Positions 1 through 5,026 of a DNA stretch of 5,026 nt are shown here, piece by piece. The notes under the pieces are model-generated. The model was not told the origin of the DNA, did no database searches, and saw only the letters and a list, made by a program, of their open reading frames with translations. The stretch is from Oscillospiraceae bacterium (GTDB lineage: Bacteria > Bacillota > Clostridia > WRCU01). Where the stretch lies: contig WRCU01000157.1 in the NCBI GenBank assembly GCA_009783805.1, positions 1-5,026 of the forward strand. Direction: 5' to 3'. The translations under genes and the position numbers were made by a program. How positions within the stretch are numbered: the stretch's first letter is position 1; every line of letters starts with the position of its first letter.

Positions 1-1371
1 AACGGCCTATATGGCCGTGATGACGTAATGGTATGGGTCACCGGGCACAGCAGGGGGGCCGCCGTGGCCAACCTCCTGGCCGCGGGGCTGGTGGGGGGCG
101 AGGGCCCCGTGGGCAAGGGAAAGGTCTTCGCCTATACATTCGCAACCCCCAACGTGACGCAAAACCCCGCCGCCGGCGGCGCGGCGGCATACGGCTGCAT
201 ACACAACCTGATCAACGCCGAGGACTTCATAGCCTACATGCCGCTCGCCGAATGGGGCTTCGGCAGGTACGGGGTCAGCTACGCGTACCCGGGCGGGTTC
301 CTGGTGGATGATCCCGGAGAATACCTCTCGGCCGTCGGCGGGGCGTACCTGACCATGACCGGGTTCCCGGCCAAGGCCGGCGGGAACGGCTACCCTGACC
401 TATACGCGGGCCTCATAGCGCCTATAGCGGAGCTCATCCCCACCAGGGCGGACTACTACGGCAAGGCGATCATTTCGTCCGCGACGCAGGGGCTCACGGC
501 CGCCGAGTTCTTCGGCGGGGTGGCGGGCCTCATGTCAGGGGGGACGCCCTCGCGCGGGCAGCTGGCCGCCTACATGCTGGGGTTCTCGCGCATAGTCCCG
601 TTCTTCGTCAGCATGGACGGGCAGTCGGTCAGGTTTAACGACAGGGTGGGGACCGCCCATAACCCGGCCATGTACGTGGCCCTGACAAAGCCGCTGGGGT
701 CGGGTTGGGAGCCGGTCAGGGATGTCTCCGCCTTTTTCGTCCGCGTGGAGGGGCCTGCCGACATCGAGGTCCTCACCGGCGAAGGGGGCATGGCAGGCAG
801 GGTGTTGGGCGGCGAGGTCGACGCCCCGTCCATCGGGGGGATCGCCGTCTACCCCGATGGGGATGGGTTCCTGCTGGCCTTGCCTGCCGGCGGCGGGCAT
901 TCCGTCAGGTTGGCGGGCGCCGGTCGCGGTCGGCTGTCGGTGGCGGTCTGGGAGGTGGCCCGCCTGACCGGGCCCATGAACCCGATCAAAAGCTTCGCGA
1001 ACGTGTCGGTGACTGAGGGGAAGGCGCTCTGGCTCACGCTCGGCCCGGTTGCGGACGGTGGCGCAGTCAGCCCCGGCGGGTCGGGATCGGACGGCCCCGA
1101 CGACCCGGGCGTGGGCGACGCGGGCGGCTCCGGCGGCGATGCGGCTAGGGCGGCCGACCCTAGGCTATACGTGACGGTCGGCGGGGAGGTTCGGCTGGAG
1201 GTCGCATCGGACGGCAGGGAGGTCGCCTACGGAAGGGGACCGGGCGGGGGCGCATACGGAGGCGTAGATGGCTGGGTAATCCCAGCCGTGGCCGTACCGG
1301 CGGCCGCGCTGGCCGTCCTGGCGGCCATGCGAGTGCGGGTCCGCGTCCGCAAGGCGAAAAAACGCATATAA
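1..1371 (+). CDS. Class-3 lipase / Mbeg1-like alpha/beta hydrolase, surface-anchored (5' end outside window)
   Basis: This is the C-terminal 456 residues of a larger protein. The frame is open from base 1, so the ATG at 28 is an internal methionine, not the start. Residues (window numbering) 13-19, VTGHSRG, form the GxSxG nucleophile elbow with Ser17. Asp75 in 'NAEDFIAYMPL' and His220 in 'TAHNPAMY' are the likely partners of the catalytic triad by position and motif, which is inference. The motif 'EWGFGRYG' (84-91) is typical of lipase class-3 / Mbeg1-like hydrolases. Residues about 235-345 form a beta-rich domain with 'VYPDGDGFLLALPAG', as in many such clostridial surface hydrolases. A Gly/Asp/Ser-rich linker follows (about 355-382), then one hydrophobic helix (about 425-443) and a cationic tail (RVRVRVRKAKKRI). 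This predicts an extracellular enzyme held by a C-terminal membrane anchor, with no LPxTG motif. The signal peptide would lie upstream of the window. The substrate (acyl ester, possibly lipid) cannot be read from the sequence. The gene ends in TAA at 1369-1371. Family assignment is fairly sure, precise activity is not. Confidence 0.8.
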   Translation, partial: NGLYGRDDVMVWVTGHSRGAAVANLLAAGLVGGEGPVGKGKVFAYTFATPNVTQNPAAGGAAAYGCIHNLINAEDFIAYMPLAEWGFGRYGVSYAYPGGFLVDDPGEYLSAVGGAYLTMTGFPAKAGGNGYPDLYAGLIAPIAELIPTRADYYGKAIISSATQGLTAAEFFGGVAGLMSGGTPSRGQLAAYMLGFSRIVPFFVSMDGQSVRFNDRVGTAHNPAMYVALTKPLGSGWEPVRDVSAFFVRVEGPADIEVLTGEGGMAGRVLGGEVDAPSIGGIAVYPDGDGFLLALPAGGGHSVRLAGAGRGRLSVAVWEVARLTGPMNPIKSFANVSVTEGKALWLTLGPVADGGAVSPGGSGSDGPDDPGVGDAGGSGGDAARAADPRLYVTVGGEVRLEVASDGREVAYGRGPGGGAYGGVDGWVIPAVAVPAAALAVLAAMRVRVRVRKAKKRI

Positions 1372-1372
1372 T
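1367..1372 (+). promoter_or_regulatory. Candidate sigma-70 type -10 box (TATAAT) for the pgcA-dnaE unit
   Basis: A perfect TATAAT hexamer overlaps the stop codon of the hydrolase gene. In DNA this G+C-rich such a match stands out. Transcription would start near 1379-1380, giving a leader of about 55 bases to the ATG at 1434. No TTGACA-like -35 box sits 16-18 bases upstream (the stretch reads around CGTCCG), and there is no extended -10 TG. Support therefore rests on the hexamer and its position only, and the A/T content partly comes from the Lys-Lys-Arg-Ile-stop codons. Confidence 0.35.
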
Positions 1373-1402
1373 GGCTAGGCAGGCCAAATAACGATTGGGG
1401 AA

Positions 1403-1424
1403 GTCCGGGGGGCGGCCCACGGAC
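1403..1424 (+). other. Short inverted repeat (possible RNA hairpin) before the mutase start
   Basis: GTCCG (1403-1407) can pair with CGGAC (1420-1424). After one G/A mismatch, GGG (1409-1411) can pair with CCC (1416-1418), leaving a four-base loop. No T-run follows, so it is a poor intrinsic terminator. It ends nine bases before the ATG at 1434 and might affect ribosome access. Hairpins of this size are common by chance in G+C-rich DNA, and if translation starts at the TTG at 1395 the repeat is coding. Confidence 0.25.
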
Positions 1425-1433
1425 GGTTCGGAC

Positions 1434-3182
1434 ATGACCGGTGCGGAATGCATGGAAGTATACCTGGAATGGCTCAACAGCCCTAAGTTCGGGGACGTGA
1501 CCAGGGCGGAGCCCGAGTCTATAAAGGGAGACGAGAAGGAGATAGAGGACAGGTTCTACAAGGACCTGGAGTTCGGCACGGGTGGGATGAGGGGCCTCAT
1601 CGGCGCCGGCACGAACAGGATGAACGTGCATACGGTCCGCAGGGTCACCAAGGGCCTGGCCGACTACATGGTGGGGAAGGACGCGGGTTCGCCCGGCAAA
1701 GGCGTGGTCATAGCGTACGACTCGAGGAGGCTGTCCGACGCCTTCAGCCTCGAGGCGGCTTTGGTGCTTTGCGAATGCGGCATACGCGCCTACCTGTTCG
1801 ACTCGCTCAGGCCGACCCCGGAGCTGTCCTTCGCGGTCAGGCGGCTGGGGGCCGCGGCGGGCGTCGTCGTGACGGCCAGCCACAACCCCAAGGAGTACAA
1901 CGGCTATAAGGTGTATGGGGACGACGGTGCGCAGCTCTCCCTGGAAGCCTCGGAGGAGGTCTCGCGCTGTATAGGCGCGGCCGGCCGGTACGGGGACATC
2001 CGGGCCATGGACAGGGGCGAGGCCGAGAAGGCCGGGCTTCTGACCGTGGTGGGGCCTGAGCTGGACGACGCGTACATGGGCATGCTGAAGGCCCTGCGGA
2101 TAAACCCGGAGGTCTCCGAGGGCGCGGGCGGCGCGCTGGGGATCGCGTACACGCCTTTGCACGGCGCGGGCAACGTACCGGTGCGCAGGATCCTGCGCGA
2201 GACCGGCTACGCCGGCGTGCGGGTTGTCGCCAGCCAGGAGGCGCCCGACCCCGACTTCCCGACCGTCGCCACGCCGAACCCGGAGGAGAGGTCGTCCTTC
2301 GCCGAGGCGGTCGCCATGGCGGACAAGGAAGGGATCGACCTGATAATCGCCACCGACCCGGACTGCGACAGGCTGGGTCTGGCCGTGAGGGACCTTTCCG
2401 GGGGCTTCGTGACCCTGACGGGGAACCAGACGGGCTGCATGCTCGCGGAGTACATCCTCTCCTCGAGGCGCGAAAGGGGCGACATGCCCGCGAAGCCCTT
2501 CATCGTCAAGACGATGGTCACCACGGAGATGGCCAGGGCCATCGCCGATCGGCACGGCGTGGGTCTGGTGGAGGTGCTGACCGGTTTCAAGTTCATCGGC
2601 GAGCGGATCAAGGAGATGGACGAGGACTCCGACTGGAGCTTCCTGTTCGGCTTCGAGGAGAGCTACGGCTACCTCGCGGGCACGTCGGTGAGGGACAAGG
2701 ACGCGGTGGTCACCGCGATGCTGGTCGCCGAAATGGCCGCACACTACGCGAAGAGGGGCATGACCGTATATGAGGGGCTGCAGGGGATGTACCGCTCATA
2801 TGGGCACTTCCTGGAAGGCGTCTCTTCCTACTCCCTCAAGGGGCGTGAGGGGAGCGAGCGCATCGGCCGCTGCATGGACGCGCTGAGGGCGAGGGGCCTG
2901 GGCCCGTTCGGGGCGACGGGGGTCGCGTTCGGGCGGGACTACCTGACCGGCACGGTCGCGCATTCGGACGGCCGCCTGGAGGGGACGGGGCTGCCGAGCG
3001 CGAACGCGCTCTATTATGGGACAGACGCCGGGGGCTGGCTATGCGTGAGGCCGTCCGGCACCGAGCCGAAGATAAAGCTGTACTTCGGCGTGAGCGCCCC
3101 GGAAAGGGCCGACGCGGAGGCCAGCCTCGCGAGGCTGAAGTCGGACGTCCTGTCGGTCGTCGAGCCGCTGTTGGGGCTCTGA
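1434..3182 (+). CDS. pgcA: Phosphoglucomutase / phosphomannomutase, PgcA type (complete)
   Basis: A cytoplasmic enzyme of the alpha-D-phosphohexomutase superfamily. It interconverts glucose-1-phosphate and glucose-6-phosphate (possibly also mannose phosphates) through a phosphoserine and a bisphosphate intermediate, feeding UDP-glucose, glycogen and cell-surface glycan synthesis. Counting from ATG 1434, the protein has 582 residues, as expected for B. subtilis PgcA (about 581). The N-terminal block 'EFGTGGMRG' is at 46-54. The catalytic phosphoserine loop TASHNP has Ser149. The Mg-binding loop DPDCDR has Asp308, Asp310 and Asp312, with Cys where Ala is usual. TGNQTG lies near 329-334 and TGFKFIGE at 383-390. 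The sugar-recognition loop GFEESYG has Glu408 and Ser410, and the phosphate-binding loop RPSGTEPK is at 539-546. All four functional loops are intact. Start choice: a TTG at 1395 would add 13 residues (MGKSGGRPTDGSD) with no family counterpart and no ribosome site. ATG 1434 best matches the family N-terminus, and ATG 1452 is a second option. None has a clear Shine-Dalgarno sequence. The TGA at 3180-3182 is 4 bases from dnaE. Glucose versus mannose preference is not decided by the sequence. Confidence 0.93.
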   Translation: MTGAECMEVYLEWLNSPKFGDVTRAEPESIKGDEKEIEDRFYKDLEFGTGGMRGLIGAGTNRMNVHTVRRVTKGLADYMVGKDAGSPGKGVVIAYDSRRLSDAFSLEAALVLCECGIRAYLFDSLRPTPELSFAVRRLGAAAGVVVTASHNPKEYNGYKVYGDDGAQLSLEASEEVSRCIGAAGRYGDIRAMDRGEAEKAGLLTVVGPELDDAYMGMLKALRINPEVSEGAGGALGIAYTPLHGAGNVPVRRILRETGYAGVRVVASQEAPDPDFPTVATPNPEERSSFAEAVAMADKEGIDLIIATDPDCDRLGLAVRDLSGGFVTLTGNQTGCMLAEYILSSRRERGDMPAKPFIVKTMVTTEMARAIADRHGVGLVEVLTGFKFIGERIKEMDEDSDWSFLFGFEESYGYLAGTSVRDKDAVVTAMLVAEMAAHYAKRGMTVYEGLQGMYRSYGHFLEGVSSYSLKGREGSERIGRCMDALRARGLGPFGATGVAFGRDYLTGTVAHSDGRLEGTGLPSANALYYGTDAGGWLCVRPSGTEPKIKLYFGVSAPERADAEASLARLKSDVLSVVEPLLGL

Positions 3183-3186
3183 GCCG

Positions 3187-5026
3187 ATGGGCGGGAGCAT
3201 CGGGGGCGGCGATTTGCCCGCCAAGTTCGCGCACCTGCACGTCCATACGGAGTACAGCCTCCTGGACGGCGCCTGCAGGCTGAAGGACCTGATACCCGCG
3301 TGCAAGAGGGCGGGCATGGGCGCGCTTGCGATCACGGACCACGGCGTCATGTACGGCGTGCCCGACTTCTTCCGCAGGTGCAGGGAGGAGGGGGTCAAGC
3401 CGATCATCGGCTGCGAGGTCTACACCGCCCGCAGGACGGCCAAAGACAAGGAGTACGGGGCGGACTCCGAGAGCGGCCACCTGGTCCTGCTAGCCGAGAC
3501 GGACGAAGGCTACGTGAACCTCATGAAGGTGGTCTCGCTGGCCTACACCGAAGGGTTCTACTACAAGCCGAGGACGGACGAGGAGACCCTCAGGAAGTAC
3601 GCGAGGGGGCTCATCGCCCTGAGCGCGTGCATGTCCGGGGACGTCCCCGACGCCATCGTGAGGCTGGGGCCGGGCGAGGCCAAGGCCATCGCGCTTAGGT
3701 TGGACGCCGTCTTCGGCAGGGGGAGCTTCTTCCTGGAGCTGCAGTCGACGGGCCACCCGCAGCAGAACGCGGTGAACCAGGGACTGGTCAAGATCGCCCG
3801 GGAGACGGGCATCCCGCTGGTGTGCACGAACGACGTCCACTTCATACGCAGGGAGGACGCGCGCGTTCAGGACGCGCTCGTCTGCATAAACATGGGCAAG
3901 GCCTTGGGCGACGAGGACAGGATCGTCGGCTCCGAGGAGGCCTACCTCCGCGGCCCGGACGAGATGGCCGCGCTGTTCGGGGCGTTTCCCGAGGCGCTCG
4001 GGAACACCGTGAGGATAGCCGAAAGGTGCGACGTCACGATCGAGTTCGGCGTGTTCAGGCTGCCGGAATACGTGGACGGCGAAGGGCGGGACAAGTACTG
4101 CCTCCTGAGGTCGCTGTCGGTCGAAGGCGCGAAGGCCCGCTACGGCGCTGACTACGGGCCGGGCATAGAAGGCCGGATAGACTATGAGCTGTCCGTCATC
4201 AGGCAAATGGGCTTCATGGACAACTACCTCATCACTTGGGACTTCGTCAGCCACGCGAAGGGGAAGGGCATCGTCGTGGGGCCCGGCAGGGGCTCCGCCG
4301 CAGGGAGCATGGTCTCCTACTGCCTGGGCATCACCAGCATAGAGCCGCTCAGGTACAACCTGCTGTTCGAGCGGTTCCTCAACCCCGAGAGGGTCAGCAT
4401 GCCCGACTTCGACATCGACTTCTGCATCGAGAGGAGGCAGGAGGTGATCGACTACGTCGTCGGGAGGTACGGCAAGGAGCGCATCGCCCAGGTGACGACC
4501 TTCGGCACGATGGCCGCCAGGCTGGTGGTCAGGGACGTCGGCAGGGTCCTCGGCATGCCGTACGGCGACGTGGACAGGGTCGCCAAGATGATCCCGTTCA
4601 GCGTGGGGATGACGATAGACAACGCCCTGAAGGTCAGCGGCGAGCTGCGCGGGCTGGTGGACGACGACGTGGCCGTGTCTGAGCTCATAGGGATGGCCCG
4701 GAAGCTCGAGGGCATGCCCAGGCACTCCTCGACGCACGCCGCCGGGGTGGTCATAACCAAGGAGGAGATAACGAACTACGTCCCCTTGGCCCGCAACGAC
4801 GAGATCACCGTCACGCAGTACCACAAGGACCTCCTGGAGGACCTGGGCCTGCTGAAGTTCGACTTCCTGGGGCTGAGGACGCTGACCGTCATGAGGGACG
4901 CGTGCGAGGCCATAAAGGCGGGACACGGGGTGGACGTGGACCTCGAGTCCCTGGACATGCGCGACCCGAAAGTCTATGCCATGATAGGCGAGGGCAGGAC
5001 GTCCGGCGTGTTCCAGCTGGAGAGCG
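3187..5026 (+). CDS. dnaE: DNA polymerase III subunit alpha, DnaE with PHP domain (3' end outside window)
   Basis: The catalytic subunit of the replicative polymerase. The window holds 613 whole codons of a protein usually about 1150-1200 residues long, and the frame stays open to the last base. The PHP domain (about 14-220) opens with HLHVHTEYSLLDG (16-28). Probable metal ligands are His18, His20, Asp27, His52 (TDHG), Glu77 (GCEVY), His98, Cys148 (LSACMSG), Asp216 and His218 (TNDVH). The polymerase palm carries GPGRGSAAGSMVSYCLGIT (365-383) and PDFDIDFC (406-413) with catalytic Asp409 and Asp411. The third catalytic acid is Asp559 in KFDFLGLRTLT. Other family blocks are TTFGTMAARLV and RHSSTHAAGVVI (512-523). 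The finger end, the OB fold and the beta-clamp motif would lie beyond the window. ATG 3187 gives a short Gly-rich lead (MGGSIGGGDLPAK), only about four residues longer than mycobacterial DnaE1. A TTG at 3214 is less likely. The gap to the upstream stop is 4 bases (GCCG) with no clear Shine-Dalgarno sequence, so translational coupling to the mutase is likely. It is DnaE and not PolC, because no DEDD exonuclease interrupts the PHP domain. Confidence 0.96.
   Translation, partial: MGGSIGGGDLPAKFAHLHVHTEYSLLDGACRLKDLIPACKRAGMGALAITDHGVMYGVPDFFRRCREEGVKPIIGCEVYTARRTAKDKEYGADSESGHLVLLAETDEGYVNLMKVVSLAYTEGFYYKPRTDEETLRKYARGLIALSACMSGDVPDAIVRLGPGEAKAIALRLDAVFGRGSFFLELQSTGHPQQNAVNQGLVKIARETGIPLVCTNDVHFIRREDARVQDALVCINMGKALGDEDRIVGSEEAYLRGPDEMAALFGAFPEALGNTVRIAERCDVTIEFGVFRLPEYVDGEGRDKYCLLRSLSVEGAKARYGADYGPGIEGRIDYELSVIRQMGFMDNYLITWDFVSHAKGKGIVVGPGRGSAAGSMVSYCLGITSIEPLRYNLLFERFLNPERVSMPDFDIDFCIERRQEVIDYVVGRYGKERIAQVTTFGTMAARLVVRDVGRVLGMPYGDVDRVAKMIPFSVGMTIDNALKVSGELRGLVDDDVAVSELIGMARKLEGMPRHSSTHAAGVVITKEEITNYVPLARNDEITVTQYHKDLLEDLGLLKFDFLGLRTLTVMRDACEAIKAGHGVDVDLESLDMRDPKVYAMIGEGRTSGVFQLES

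Noticed and set aside
28..1371. ATG at 28 as the real start of the hydrolase
   Set aside because: The frame is open upstream to base 1, and this ATG lies just before the GxSxG elbow. An alpha/beta hydrolase needs the preceding strands and helices, so the gene is cut by the window edge.
1395..1433. TTG at 1395 as start of the mutase
   Set aside because: It would add 13 residues unlike the family N-terminus, with no ribosome site. ATG 1434 gives the family length. It cannot be fully excluded.
1403..1433. Intrinsic terminator between the hydrolase and mutase genes
   Set aside because: The stem is short with a mismatch and no T-run follows.
1227..2744. Long antisense open frame (505 codons) opposite the mutase
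   Set aside because: Its product is rich in Arg, His, Pro and Gly without recognisable motifs, and it lies over an intact mutase. Long antisense frames are expected in G+C-rich coding DNA.
3300..4682. Several plus-strand frames (3300-3698, 3822-4151, 4236-4682) overlapping dnaE in another phase
   Set aside because: They are Arg/Gly-rich frame-shifted readings. The dnaE frame is continuous through the whole stretch with family motifs in order.
3490..4926. Long antisense open frame (478 codons) opposite dnaE
   Set aside because: It shows the same compositional pattern (His/Asp/Val/Pro-rich, no known domain) and mirrors the codon structure of dnaE.
1..5026. tRNA, rRNA, CRISPR array, insertion sequence or attachment site
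   Set aside because: Virtually all bases are in the three coding frames. No direct-repeat array, terminal inverted repeats or transposase motifs were seen.

Overview
The window carries three protein-coding genes, all on the plus strand and tightly packed: (1) the 3' portion of a secreted or surface-exposed alpha/beta hydrolase of the class-3 lipase / Mbeg1-like type (1-1371); (2) a complete phosphoglucomutase/phosphomannomutase of the PgcA type (about 1434-3182); and (3) the 5' half of dnaE, the replicative DNA polymerase III alpha subunit with a PHP domain (3187 to the window end). I see no RNA gene, mobile element, CRISPR array or long repeat. The only non-coding stretches are about 60 bases between genes 1 and 2 and 4 bases between genes 2 and 3.

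Organism: a bacterium, because DnaE-type polymerase III is bacterial. The DNA looks roughly two-thirds G+C by eye. The 'HLHVHTEYSLLDGA' opening of DnaE, the PgcA-type mutase (very similar along its length to the Bacillus subtilis protein as I remember it) and the repeat-poor, C-terminally membrane-anchored lipase fit a high-G+C, gut-type anaerobic member of the Bacillota (Clostridia) best. An Actinomycetota lineage cannot be excluded. Codon use is distinctive: AGG is the main arginine codon and ATA is common for isoleucine, despite the high G+C. Neither internal gene start has a convincing Shine-Dalgarno sequence.

How the genes may work together: the hydrolase gene seems to be a separate unit. 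A perfect TATAAT hexamer lies across its stop codon and is well placed to start a transcript for the mutase and dnaE. The mutase and dnaE are only 4 bases apart and are very probably co-transcribed and translationally coupled. This puts an enzyme at the glucose-6-P / glucose-1-P branch point (precursor supply for cell-surface glycans and glycogen) next to the replicative polymerase. DnaE keeps all nine metal-ligand positions of its PHP domain, which suggests it proofreads its own synthesis. Most of the window is ordinary core-genome content, and I do not see evidence for a new defence or mobile system.
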